Shown: positions 27,029-35,353 of the stretch, piece after piece
How the letters are laid out: each line of letters opens with the position of its first letter
Numbering within the stretch: the first letter of the stretch is position 1
Origin: CALLPQ01 sp038531745
Lineage (GTDB): Bacteria; Pseudomonadota; Alphaproteobacteria; Caulobacterales; Parvularculaceae
NCBI GenBank assembly: GCA_038531745.1
Contig: JBCBBJ010000013.1
Span: 31,954 to 95,953 of the forward strand
Length of the DNA: 64,000 nucleotides
Reading direction: 5' to 3'
Notes under the pieces: model-generated
Databases searched by the model: none
Seen by the model: only the letters and a program-made list of their open reading frames with translations
What the model was told of the DNA's origin: nothing
Program-made: the position numbers and the translations under genes

Positions 27029-27781
27029 ATGGCCGCTTATCCTGAGGGAAGCGACACATCACCTAAGGGCGGCGATATTGTGGCTATCCTGGTGGCCGCA
27101 GGGCGCGGCACCCGTGCGGGTGCCGGCGGGCCAAAACAATATCGCGAATTGGCGGGTGAACCCATTCTGGCGCGCACGGCTCTGGTTTTTCTGGGTCACC
27201 CAAAAATAAGCCGGGTACGTATTATTATCCACCGCGATGACGAGGCGGCTTACAGTAAGGCCATGGATCGCCTCCAAAATGACCCCAAGCTGATGGCCCC
27301 TGTCGTTGGCGGCGCGGAGCGCCAGGATTCGGTGCGTCTTGGCCTTGAAAGCCTTGAGGCAACCTCGCCTGCCTATGTGCTGATCCACGATGCGGCGCGC
27401 CCATTCGTGGACGTGGCAACCATCGACAGGGTGATCGCGGCGGTTGGACCTGGGCACGGTGCCATTGCTGCGTTACCGGTTTTTGATACGATCAAACTTG
27501 CTCGGACGGCGTTCAACAATGCCCCGCCGCAAATTGACAAAACGGTGCCGCGCGATGCGTTGTGGCGGGCGCAAACACCCCAAGGTTTTTCTTATGCTGA
27601 TATCCTGCGGGCACACAGGTCACATGCCGGGCAAACCCTGACAGATGATGCCAGCGTTGCGGAGGCAGCAAATATCCCTGTTGCGTTGGTAGCGGGCTCA
27701 CCGGACAATATGAAAATAACGCAGGCGGAGGACTTTGGCATGGCCGAAGTCCTTTTACGCCGCCATGAGAAAGACAATTAG
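27029..27781 (+). CDS. ispD: 2-C-methyl-D-erythritol 4-phosphate cytidylyltransferase
   Basis: 250 residues. It transfers CMP from CTP to MEP, the third step of the non-mevalonate isoprenoid pathway. The CTP-binding AILVAAGRGTRAGAGGPKQY and the VLIHDAARPFV motif are both intact, and the C-terminal TDDASVAE is typical. It starts 5 bases after purF and ends 2 bases before ispF. In many alphaproteobacteria IspD and IspF are one fused protein; here they are two closely spaced genes in different frames. Confidence 0.95.
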   Translation: MAAYPEGSDTSPKGGDIVAILVAAGRGTRAGAGGPKQYRELAGEPILARTALVFLGHPKISRVRIIIHRDDEAAYSKAMDRLQNDPKLMAPVVGGAERQDSVRLGLESLEATSPAYVLIHDAARPFVDVATIDRVIAAVGPGHGAIAALPVFDTIKLARTAFNNAPPQIDKTVPRDALWRAQTPQGFSYADILRAHRSHAGQTLTDDASVAEAANIPVALVAGSPDNMKITQAEDFGMAEVLLRRHEKDN

Positions 27782-27783
27782 CC

Positions 27784-28284
27784 ATGTGGGAGTATCGGAC
27801 CGGTCACGGCTTTGACGTCCATGCCTTTGAACGCGGCAACGCCGTAACCCTGTGCGGTGTAGAGATAGCGCATACACATAAACTCAAGGGTCACTCCGAT
27901 GCCGATGTGGGGATGCATGCGCTCACCGATGCGCTCCTGGGAGCCCTTTCGGCGGGGGATATTGGCGATCATTTCCCGCCCAGTGACCCGCAATGGAAAG
28001 GTGCGCCGTCGGATATCTTTCTGGAAAAAGCGTGCCGCCTTGTAAAGGACACCGGTGGCAGCGTCACCCACGCCGATGTGACGCTTATCTGCGAAGCCCC
28101 GAAGATTGGCCCGCACCGCGACGCCATGCGGTCAAAACTGGCTGAGATTATGGATATGTCCGCCGGCAGACTATCGGTCAAAGCAACAACAACAGAAATG
28201 CTGGGCTTTACTGGGCGCGGTGAAGGGATTGCCGCCATGGCAACAGCAACGGTCCGTTTGCCCACAAATGAGAGGGCAGGATAA
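27784..28284 (+). CDS. ispF: 2-C-methyl-D-erythritol 2,4-cyclodiphosphate synthase
   Basis: 166 residues, the usual length. It cyclises CDP-ME 2-phosphate to MEcPP with release of CMP, acting as a zinc-dependent trimer. Zinc and substrate ligands are visible in GHGFDVHAF, and the GHSDADVGMHALTDALLGA signature follows. The late GRGEGIAAMA segment matches the trimer core. It sits 2 bases after ispD and 2 bases before pncC, so the three genes are clearly one operon. Confidence 0.96.
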   Translation: MWEYRTGHGFDVHAFERGNAVTLCGVEIAHTHKLKGHSDADVGMHALTDALLGALSAGDIGDHFPPSDPQWKGAPSDIFLEKACRLVKDTGGSVTHADVTLICEAPKIGPHRDAMRSKLAEIMDMSAGRLSVKATTTEMLGFTGRGEGIAAMATATVRLPTNERAG

Positions 28285-28286
28285 CC

Positions 28287-28850
28287 ATGCCGGACACGGA
28301 GCAAAACGCCCCCCTTCGCCTGTCCATAAGCGCGGCACCAGAATTACGGTTGCGAGTGGCGGCGGACATCATCGCCAGTGCCACCGCACATGCCGTACAG
28401 ATTACCACCGCCGAATCATGCACCGGCGGCTTAATCATGGGGGCGCTGACAGATATTCCGGGCTCATCCGCGGTCATCGACCGGGGGTTTATCACCTATT
28501 CCAACACGGCCAAGGCTCGACTGCTGAACGTTCCCGCGCAAACTCTGCGCGATCATGGTGCAGTGAGCGAGCCAACGGTGCAGGCCATGGCGACCGGTGC
28601 CGCGCAGCTTGCCAATGCACAAATTTCCATCGCCGTGAGCGGGATCGCCGGACCTGGCGGCGGCAGCGCGGAAAAACCGGTGGGCACCGTCTGTTTCGGG
28701 TTCGTATTGCCGGACGCCGACGCTAATACACTCATCCGTACCCAAACTTGCCTTTTTGATGGCGCCGACCGATCAATCATCAGAGCCCAGAGCGTTCACT
28801 ACGCACTTCAAATTGTGCATGACCATCTTCATTCCATGGCGCAGGAGTGA
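28287..28850 (+). CDS. pncC: Nicotinamide-nucleotide amidohydrolase, CinA C-terminal type
   Basis: 187 residues, the stand-alone PncC form without the N-terminal molybdopterin-like domain of full CinA. It deamidates NMN to NaMN in NAD recycling. The catalytic serine lies in TAESCTGGLI; DIPGSSAVIDRGFITYSN and SGIAGPGGG are the other family blocks. The first 35 residues are a polar extension. AGGA precedes the ATG. It ends the purF-ispD-ispF operon and faces a convergent membrane protein gene. Confidence 0.92.
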   Translation: MPDTEQNAPLRLSISAAPELRLRVAADIIASATAHAVQITTAESCTGGLIMGALTDIPGSSAVIDRGFITYSNTAKARLLNVPAQTLRDHGAVSEPTVQAMATGAAQLANAQISIAVSGIAGPGGGSAEKPVGTVCFGFVLPDADANTLIRTQTCLFDGADRSIIRAQSVHYALQIVHDHLHSMAQE

Positions 28851-28858
28851 AGCGTAGC

Positions 28859-28877
28859 GCCGATAACCCTTATCGGC
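28859..28877. repeat. Perfect 8-base hairpin between convergent genes
   Basis: GCCGATAA-CCC-TTATCGGC is a perfect stem with a three-base loop, 9 bases after the pncC stop. It contains the stop codon of the convergent gene. There is no T-tract on either strand, so it is a weak candidate for a shared terminator or transcript-end stabiliser. Confidence 0.45.
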
Positions 28878-29577
28878 CCCCATACCCCCCGCGCGGGGTC
28901 AGCATGGGGCGCAAAAACGCATAAATTGGTAAGCTTGCCATGGCGATCAGGAGGCGGACCATCAAGTCCCCCACCAGCCAAGCGCCCCAGGGTAGTGCCG
29001 TGTTGCCAAAAGCCACCGGGAAGTAAATCACGGCGGTGACACCATAACCTACCATCAGCGCATAGAACGGCGCACGCCACCATGGGCCGCCGCCGCGCGC
29101 CACGTCATAGAAGGCAATGGTAACCAATTGCCCGGTCATGGCGCTCGCCACAAAGGCAGTTACAAATCGGGTGCTGGGAAAATCACCAGCTTCGATCACA
29201 TCAGCGAGGACGGACAACTCGAACAAGATCAACAACGCCATCGTAAACCAGGAGGCCATCACCGCCCGTGACGTTAGGACACCGCCAAACCGGCGGGTCA
29301 CCAACACCAAAAATATTGATACTGACGCCATCATCACATGGCCAAGGGTGAGCCAGACGCTTGGCACCAAACCCCGCATAAAGGTGAAGACCGGATTGAA
29401 AAACCGAACCGGCAAATCAAGCGTCAAAAAACTGGCGCACAGGAGCGATACGAGAATGAGGGCAATGACAAAAACCCGGAGCGCATCAATCGCAAATGCC
29501 CGCATTTGCGCCTGCAGCTTTTCCGCAGGGGTCACGCGGTTACGCATTTCACGGTTTTCAAGCGGCGGTAGGGTCAT
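28870..29577 (-). CDS. Six-helix membrane protein, family uncertain
   Basis: 235 residues. Helices lie near 33-53, 74-94, 104-124, 136-157, 170-190 and 198-222; both ends are short and polar. The stretch FVASAMTGQLVTIAFYDVAR followed by a WW pair and LVGDLMVRLLIAMASLPIY is faintly like VUT-family (queuosine precursor) transporters, but the N-terminal half does not show their motifs, so I leave the function open. Expressed leftward, convergent with pncC. No operon partner is seen; rpmB is on the same strand, 135 bases upstream, and has its own terminator in between. Confidence 0.6.
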   Translation of the reverse strand: MTLPPLENREMRNRVTPAEKLQAQMRAFAIDALRVFVIALILVSLLCASFLTLDLPVRFFNPVFTFMRGLVPSVWLTLGHVMMASVSIFLVLVTRRFGGVLTSRAVMASWFTMALLILFELSVLADVIEAGDFPSTRFVTAFVASAMTGQLVTIAFYDVARGGGPWWRAPFYALMVGYGVTAVIYFPVAFGNTALPWGAWLVGDLMVRLLIAMASLPIYAFLRPMLTPRGGYGGR

Positions 29578-29684
29578 CGCCCCTCTATGCCCCTAGCCGG
29601 TTACATTGTGAATAATAAGCCCGTGTAAAAGTACAGGCCCCTGTGACCCGCCAAGGGCAGATCACACACATCTTAACCTTAGAG

Positions 29685-29711
29685 GAAAAACCCGCCCAGG
29701 TGACGGGCGGG
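29685..29711 (-). terminator. Rho-independent terminator after rpmB
   Basis: Read leftward, GGGCGGG-loop-CCCGCCC (arms at 29705-29711 and 29691-29697) is followed at once by a run of five T. It begins 2 bases after the rpmB stop. Confidence 0.85.
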
Positions 29712-29712
29712 C

Positions 29713-29991
29713 CTAGGACGCTTTTGCAAGGGCGCGTTTAATCTTCAACGCCGAGGGCGAAAGTTGCTCCTCAGAAGCTTTGGCAAGATAAAAATCAAGC
29801 CCGCCCATATGATCGACGCTCCGCAAGGTCGACGCAGAAATCCGCAATTTGAAGCCACGGGCCAATTTGTCACTGTGTAGCGTCACATTGCACAAATTGG
29901 GCAGGAAACGCCGCCGGGTCCGGTTATTGGCGTGGGAAACATTGTTACCAGTTGCCGGACCGATACCGGAAAGTTCACAACGACGGGCCAT
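29713..29991 (-). CDS. rpmB: 50S ribosomal protein L28
   Basis: 92 residues in the alphaproteobacterial L28 form, with the family opening MARRCELSGIGPATGNNVSH followed by NNRTRRRFLPNL. It is a structural protein of the large ribosomal subunit. ATG 29991 has AGGA 8 bases upstream; the longer frame up to 30102 carries no family resemblance. A monocistronic gene ending in a strong terminator, divergent from the SUV3-like helicase gene. Confidence 0.97.
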   Translation of the reverse strand: MARRCELSGIGPATGNNVSHANNRTRRRFLPNLCNVTLHSDKLARGFKLRISASTLRSVDHMGGLDFYLAKASEEQLSPSALKIKRALAKAS

Positions 29992-30229
29992 GGTGCTGTC
30001 CTGTTTCTGGCGACCTGCCCGGTGGATCGGCAACACCGACCCAAACCCGTAATACAGGTGTGCGATCATTAAGAGCGCGGGGTGTATCGCCCAAGCCAGC
30101 AACCGTCAAGGACTGATCCCGCGAAACCCGCCCTTCAGCGGAGCAAAATGCCAGGCTTTTTTGGATCGGAACGACAACGCGGAATTATACCGTGGTGACG
30201 CGTTGGTGCATTGCTTCAAATGCCCCTAT

Positions 30230-33200
30230 ATGGACAGCGTCATGAGCAGCACAACCGCCTCTTTCACCGACAATCCATTTGCTAGCGCGGGCCCTGATAC
30301 AGGCGGCGTCCATGGGCGGGCCATGGGCACCGAAAAACCGGTGACGGCTGTGCTCGGGCCAACCAATACCGGCAAAACGCACTACGCTATTGAACGGATG
30401 CTCGCCTATAAATCAGGCATGATCGGCTTTCCCCTGCGCCTGTTGGCACGGGAGGTTTATGACAAGCTCGTAGCTCGCCGGTCAGCGCAGGAAATTGCCC
30501 TCGTCACGGGCGAAGAGAAAATCATTCCGCGCAGTCCGCGCTACTGGGTGTGCACCGTGGAGGCGATGCCGCTCAGCGAACGCACTGAATTCCTGGCGAT
30601 CGATGAGATACAACTTGCCGCCCATCAGGAGCGTGGCCGCACCTTTACCTCGCGCCTTCTTTACGCCCGCGGTGCGGCGGAGACCCTCTTTCTGGGCTCA
30701 GACACCATGGCACCGATTTTGCGCCGCTTGTTTCCGCATATTAATTTTATCGGGCGCGAGCGGTTTTCAACGCTGAGTTTTGCCGGAACCAAGAAAGTCA
30801 CCCGCCTTCCTCGGCGCAGTGCCATTGTGGGCTTTTCAGCGGACACAGTTTACGCCATCGCCGAATTGGTTCGTCGTCAACGCGGCGGCGCGGCGGTTGT
30901 TTTGGGAGCCTTGTCGCCGCGCACCCGTAACGCCCAAGCCGAACTCTATCAAAATGGCGAGGTTGATTATCTTATCGCCACCGATGCCATCGGTATGGGG
31001 CTCAACATGGATATTGACCATGTGGCCTTTGCGGCGCGCCGAAAATTTGACGGGCGGCAAATGCGCGATCTGACTGCATCAGAAGCGGCGCAAATTGCCG
31101 GGCGTGCCGGGCGCCATATGCGCGATGGCACCTTCGGCATCACGGCCGATTGCCGTGATTTTGACGAGCCGATGGTTGAGGCGATTGAAGAGCACCGGTT
31201 TGATGCTGTCTCCGCCCTGTTCTGGCGGGCTGAAGCCCTCGATTTTTCCTCAATCCCGGCCTTGCAACATTCCCTCGATAGCCCCGCCCCCCGTGATGAA
31301 CTCCTGCGCGCGCGGCCCGATGATGATGAACGGGTTTTCACCCAACTGATCAAGCAAGACACAATCCGCCACTACGCCACCGGCGGGGCTGCGCTCGCCC
31401 AATTATGGGATGTCTGTCAGCTGCCGGATTTTCGCAAGGTCACCCTTGATCAGCACACCCGGCTAGTGGGCGATATCTATGAAGAGCTCATGGCCCATGA
31501 GCGGATCAGCGAGGAATGGCTTGCCCCGCGGGTTGCGCCCCTCGACCGGACGGATGGCGATATTGATGCTTTGTCGTCGCGCATCGCCCATATCCGCAGT
31601 TGGACGTACCTCGCCAATCGCGGCGCCTGGCTCGAAAATGCAAGCTATTGGCAGGATCAGACCCGCGCGATAGAAGACCGGTTGTCAGATGCCTTGCATG
31701 AGCGGCTGACCCAACGGTTTGTGGATCGCCGGACCGCCGTTTTACTAAAGAAACTCAAAGATGATGAACCGCTCTTGGCGGGGATCAGCGAAGACGGAGA
31801 AGTCATTGTGGAAGGCCAGTTTGTGGGTCGGCTTTTAGGGTTTGAATTTATCCTGGATCCCCGCGCGCGCGGCGCCGCGGCCAAACCCATTCGCGCCGCC
31901 GCAGAAAAGGCGCTGCGCCCGGAACTGGCTGCCCGCGGGTCCGCCCTTGCGAACGCCGACGCCGATGCGCTGGACCTGATGCCAGCGGGCACTATCACCT
32001 GGCGCGGCAGCATTGTGGCACACCTGGAAAAAGGGCCCGGGCCTTTTCGGCCAAAGCTCGTTATGCGGAATGTTGACGCGCTAACGCCCGTCTTGCGGGG
32101 CCGCATCGAAGATCGGTTAACGGACTATCTTGCCAACCGGATGGAAGCATTACTGGCGCCTCTGCTCGCCATGCAACGGGCCTGTGACCAGACCCCTGAA
32201 CAGGCTGGTGAGGATGGGTTAAAGCCGGAAACACGCGGAATTGCGTGGCGTCTTGTGGAAAATTTTGGCGCCACCTCTCGCGGGCAGTTTGGCGATGAGT
32301 TAAAATCCCTCGACCAAAAAGAGCGGGCAAAGCTGCGCGCGCTTGGCTTGCGGTTTGGGGAGTATACACTGTTCCTGCCGGCGCTGTTGAAACCTGCGCC
32401 CGCAGGCCTGCTCACGCTCCTTTGGGCGCTGTGGCACGACAAAGACGTAACCAAATTCAACCCGCCAAAGGCAGGGCTTGTCTCAACACCGGTGGATGAA
32501 ACCATTCCCCATGCGTATTATTATGCGTCAGGGTATAGGCCCTCTGGTGCGCGGGCGGTGCGGATCGATATGCTGGAACGTCTTGCCGGCGAAATCCGGA
32601 CGGCACGCGAGAAAAGCGACCGGCGCGAAGGCTTTGAGGCAACACCGCAAATGATGTCGCTGGTGGGATGCTCCGGCGAGGACTTTGAGGCGATCTTGAT
32701 GTCGCTCAATTTCCGAAAGAATACCGTGACCCGTCCGGCTCCGCAAAGTGCGCCGACACCTGCTGTACCAGAAACACAAGCGACACCAGACGCGACAGAA
32801 CCATCCACTGTTCCCCATACAAATCAACAGGACGAAGATGCGACGCCAATAGCGGAAGCGGAAGCGGAGGCAAAGACGGACGCGCATGACCCTGCCGCGC
32901 AAGCCTCCCCGGCGCCGGCACCAGACATAGATCCCGTGATGTCAAAAATCCCGGATGTGATGCCAAAAGGTGATCCGCCAGGGGCAAATCTCGTGAACCC
33001 TGCGCCGCAGACCACAATGAATGAGGCTGAGGAAAAAAGTGACCAGGCGGCTGAGGGGGGTGATGCGAGCGACACCATCAGTGTGACGTTGTGGCGGTAT
33101 CAACCCAAACGGGCCCCGCAAAACCGCAAACCAAAACGCGGCGACGCCAACACCAGAAACGATACGAAGCGCAGTCGCACGGGCGCCGATGGCAAACCGG

Positions 33201-33484
33201 GTGGTCGTCAAAAGGCGCATGCTGATGGCCGCAACCGGCGCAAACACTCAGGCAACCCGCAAAACCGAAATGGCGGGCCAGACAAACAGCGAGCCGGTGG
33301 AAAGAACCAGAACCCGCATATGCATAAGCCGCGTCATTTGAAAACTGCGGACCCTGATTCGCCCTTTGCGGTTCTTGCCGCATTGAAAGGCAGCGAGGAG
33401 CAGGCGAACCCCGCAGCACAATCTGGCAAGGCTACGCCCGCGAAACCGAAAACCAAGGCCGCGCCCGAACCAGCAAAGTCCTGA
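30230..33484 (+). CDS. SUV3-like DEAD-box-related RNA helicase with long disordered tail
   Basis: 1084 residues from ATG 30230 (30242 is also possible). The helicase core has Walker A GPTNTGKTHYAI, Walker B in LAIDEIQLAA (DEIQ in place of DEAD), and a motif VI-like QIAGRAGRH. This is the alphaproteobacterial relative of mitochondrial SUV3, the RNA-unwinding partner of the mitochondrial degradosome. Extra helical domains continue to about residue 825. The last 250 residues are low complexity: first Pro/Ala/Thr/Glu-rich and acidic, then basic and Asn/Arg/Gly-rich, as expected for RNA binding or condensate formation. The next gene (S4 protein) starts 35 bases on. Its partner nuclease is not in the window. 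Confidence 0.9.
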   Translation: MDSVMSSTTASFTDNPFASAGPDTGGVHGRAMGTEKPVTAVLGPTNTGKTHYAIERMLAYKSGMIGFPLRLLAREVYDKLVARRSAQEIALVTGEEKIIPRSPRYWVCTVEAMPLSERTEFLAIDEIQLAAHQERGRTFTSRLLYARGAAETLFLGSDTMAPILRRLFPHINFIGRERFSTLSFAGTKKVTRLPRRSAIVGFSADTVYAIAELVRRQRGGAAVVLGALSPRTRNAQAELYQNGEVDYLIATDAIGMGLNMDIDHVAFAARRKFDGRQMRDLTASEAAQIAGRAGRHMRDGTFGITADCRDFDEPMVEAIEEHRFDAVSALFWRAEALDFSSIPALQHSLDSPAPRDELLRARPDDDERVFTQLIKQDTIRHYATGGAALAQLWDVCQLPDFRKVTLDQHTRLVGDIYEELMAHERISEEWLAPRVAPLDRTDGDIDALSSRIAHIRSWTYLANRGAWLENASYWQDQTRAIEDRLSDALHERLTQRFVDRRTAVLLKKLKDDEPLLAGISEDGEVIVEGQFVGRLLGFEFILDPRARGAAAKPIRAAAEKALRPELAARGSALANADADALDLMPAGTITWRGSIVAHLEKGPGPFRPKLVMRNVDALTPVLRGRIEDRLTDYLANRMEALLAPLLAMQRACDQTPEQAGEDGLKPETRGIAWRLVENFGATSRGQFGDELKSLDQKERAKLRALGLRFGEYTLFLPALLKPAPAGLLTLLWALWHDKDVTKFNPPKAGLVSTPVDETIPHAYYYASGYRPSGARAVRIDMLERLAGEIRTAREKSDRREGFEATPQMMSLVGCSGEDFEAILMSLNFRKNTVTRPAPQSAPTPAVPETQATPDATEPSTVPHTNQQDEDATPIAEAEAEAKTDAHDPAAQASPAPAPDIDPVMSKIPDVMPKGDPPGANLVNPAPQTTMNEAEEKSDQAAEGGDASDTISVTLWRYQPKRAPQNRKPKRGDANTRNDTKRSRTGADGKPGGRQKAHADGRNRRKHSGNPQNRNGGPDKQRAGGKNQNPHMHKPRHLKTADPDSPFAVLAALKGSEEQANPAAQSGKATPAKPKTKAAPEPAKS

Positions 33485-33519
33485 TCAGCACGTTCCAATC
33501 CACCCATGGTGACCGCCAA

Positions 33520-33984
33520 TTGACCTCTCCCGATCCAGCGCAAAGCGATGACGAAACCAGGACCACAACCCCGACGCCACAACCGGTTGCGCCAACAGAA
33601 GGGGCAAGTCAGCGCATTGATAAATGGTTGTGGTACGCACGATTTTTCAAAACCCGGTCCAAGGCTTCAACCTTCGTCAATGGGGGAAACGTTCGGGTTT
33701 CGCGCGGGGATAACGCCAACCGCATTGAAAAGGCAGCAACCCCCGTTCAGGCAGGTGACGTCTTGTCTTTCATGATTGGCCAACGGGTACGGATCATCGA
33801 AATTGCCGCCTGCGGCACCCGCCGCGGCCCGGCACCAGAGGCCCAGACCTTATATCATGATCGCTCCCCCCCGCCGCCACCGCGCGCGCCCAAGCAACCT
33901 CCAGCCGGCGAGCGCGATGCAGGCCAAGGGCGTCCCACAAAAAAAGAACGCCGCGCCATGGATGCGTTTCGCCGAAACCCATGA
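33520..33984 (+). CDS. S4-domain RNA-binding protein (Hsp15-like)
   Basis: 154 residues from a TTG codon; no ATG or GTG lies in frame nearby. RIDKWLWYARFFKTRSKAS, then FVNGGNVRVS and an IGQRVRIIEI strand, form the S4 RNA-binding fold at about residues 30-90. Hsp15 binds free 50S subunits with stalled nascent chains. The N-terminal 28 residues and the Pro/Arg/Lys-rich tail (about 105-154) are disordered extensions. The order helicase, S4 protein, fdxA, carD is widely kept in alphaproteobacteria, which supports the call. Confidence 0.88.
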   Translation: MTSPDPAQSDDETRTTTPTPQPVAPTEGASQRIDKWLWYARFFKTRSKASTFVNGGNVRVSRGDNANRIEKAATPVQAGDVLSFMIGQRVRIIEIAACGTRRGPAPEAQTLYHDRSPPPPPRAPKQPPAGERDAGQGRPTKKERRAMDAFRRNP

Positions 33985-34046
33985 TCGTTTGCCTTGTGTC
34001 ACCAAGTTCTCCTCGTTCACCCCTTCTCATTATCTGAAAGCGCCAA

Positions 34047-34487
34047 ATGGAATTTCTTAAAACTCTTTTTTCGACCAAAACCGCCGATGCCACCTCGCCA
34101 ACCGAGCAGGAGAATCTACAAACGGCGTTTGCTGCGTTACTTGTGGAGGCAGCGCGCGCCGATGAACATTATGATGAAAAAGAGCGCGCACTGATCACCA
34201 CGCTGATCAGCCGGCAATTTGATCTTTCCCCCGATGCGGCAACCGCGGTGCGCACCCGGGGCGAGAACGCGCAAGCCGCTGCCATCGATTTGCACCAGTT
34301 TACCCGCACGGTGAAACAGCTCGATGCAGAGGAAAAACGCCGCTTTATGGAAGGGCTATGGCGCATTGTGCTGAGTGACGGCGTGCGCGACCCATGGGAA
34401 GATGCGCTCGTGCGCCGGGTGGCAAACCTGATCCATGTGACCGATGTGGAAAGCGCCCGCGCCCGCCAGACGGTGAGCGGCAACTAG
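34047..34487 (+). CDS. TerB family protein
   Basis: 146 residues, almost all helical. The conserved TerB pattern is seen twice: ALLVEAARADEHYDEKERAL with an acidic cluster, and GLWRIVLSDGVRDPWEDALV. TerB-fold proteins were named for tellurite resistance but are common stand-alone cytosolic proteins of unclear role; no ter operon is present, so tellurite resistance should not be inferred. It begins 62 bases after the S4 protein gene. The frame starts at ATG 34047 with no strong ribosome site. Confidence 0.8.
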   Translation: MEFLKTLFSTKTADATSPTEQENLQTAFAALLVEAARADEHYDEKERALITTLISRQFDLSPDAATAVRTRGENAQAAAIDLHQFTRTVKQLDAEEKRRFMEGLWRIVLSDGVRDPWEDALVRRVANLIHVTDVESARARQTVSGN

Positions 34488-34628
34488 GCCAAGCTTACGC
34501 GCCATGACGCAGGACGCTGCCCTTGTCTTGAGGCCGGAAAACGCTATGTAACGAGCGGTTCGGGGAACTATATCACCAAGCGCTATCCCAACCAGTCAGC
34601 CGAGACCCCGGCAGGAGACAAACGACCC

Positions 34629-34964
34629 ATGACTTATGTTGTCACCGATGCCTGCATCATGTGCAAATACACCGACTGTGTGGAGGTGTGCCCCGTCGAT
34701 TGTTTCTACGAAGGGGAAAATATGCTCGTCATCCATCCCGATGAATGTATCGATTGCGGCGTGTGTGAACCAGAGTGTCCCGCCGAGGCGATTCTGCCCG
34801 ATACCGAAGACCCGGACGGCAAGTGGCTTGAGCTAAATACAAAATTTGCGCAGACTTGGCCTAATCTCACCGTAAAAATCGACGCCATGCCCGATGCTGA
34901 CGCCAAGGTGAAAGATACAGGCAAATTAGCATTATTGAGCGAAAAACCAGGAACCGGCGCTTAG
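34629..34964 (+). CDS. fdxA: Seven-iron ferredoxin (FdxA)
   Basis: 111 residues. The N-terminal cysteine set CIMCKYTDCVEVCPVDCF and the second set CIDCGVCEPECPAEAI bind a 3Fe-4S and a 4Fe-4S cluster, as in Azotobacter FdI-type ferredoxins. It is a soluble electron carrier of low potential. The C-terminal 50 residues, which wrap the clusters, are present, so it is full length. AGGAGA sits 13 bases before the ATG. In other alphaproteobacteria this gene lies just before carD, as here. Confidence 0.96.
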   Translation: MTYVVTDACIMCKYTDCVEVCPVDCFYEGENMLVIHPDECIDCGVCEPECPAEAILPDTEDPDGKWLELNTKFAQTWPNLTVKIDAMPDADAKVKDTGKLALLSEKPGTGA

Positions 34965-35353
34965 TTTAGCGCGCCAAGTTGGGGGCAGAGGAGCAGTTTC
35001 GGCTCCGCCTCGGGTTGGATATAACCCAAACACTGGCCGCTAACGTCTTGTTTTATCTGGTTCTATCCGCCAGTCATACGGGTTGATCGTTCCGTTCTAT
35101 CCAAAATTGTGTTATCCTCTTCGCTCATGCAACAAGAGTAATGGTGAGCGCACCAAATAATGCGGCAGGCAAACGGTATTTAGGCACGCCGACCCTGCCG
35201 ATAGCCCTGTCTACCCAGCCTCAACCAGGCCGCAAACCCAAACCAATCGGCGACGGCAAAACCCGGCAGCGCCGCCAGCCAGCTGCGGCGCCCGGCAAGG
35301 TTCGCACACTGGCAAGAGCAAGGCGCGGATAGAAAAGCGTTAAGGAGCAGCCC
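34965..35353. other. 389-base gap between fdxA and carD
   Basis: No convincing gene. A hairpin GGAGC/GCTCC (34990-35006) and a second GGGTT/AACCC (35012-35027) follow the fdxA stop and may help end its transcript, without a T-tract. A 63-codon basic frame at 35141-35332 is open but has no recognisable features and is probably leader sequence of the carD transcript. TAAGGAG 8 bases before ATG 35354 is the carD ribosome site. Confidence 0.45.

Noticed and set aside
34047..34487. Tellurite resistance as the role of the TerB protein
   Set aside because: No other ter genes are present, and single TerB-fold proteins are common without that function.
35141..35332. 63-codon basic frame before carD
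   Set aside because: No ribosome site, no recognisable family and a composition like the GC-rich background; probably untranslated leader.
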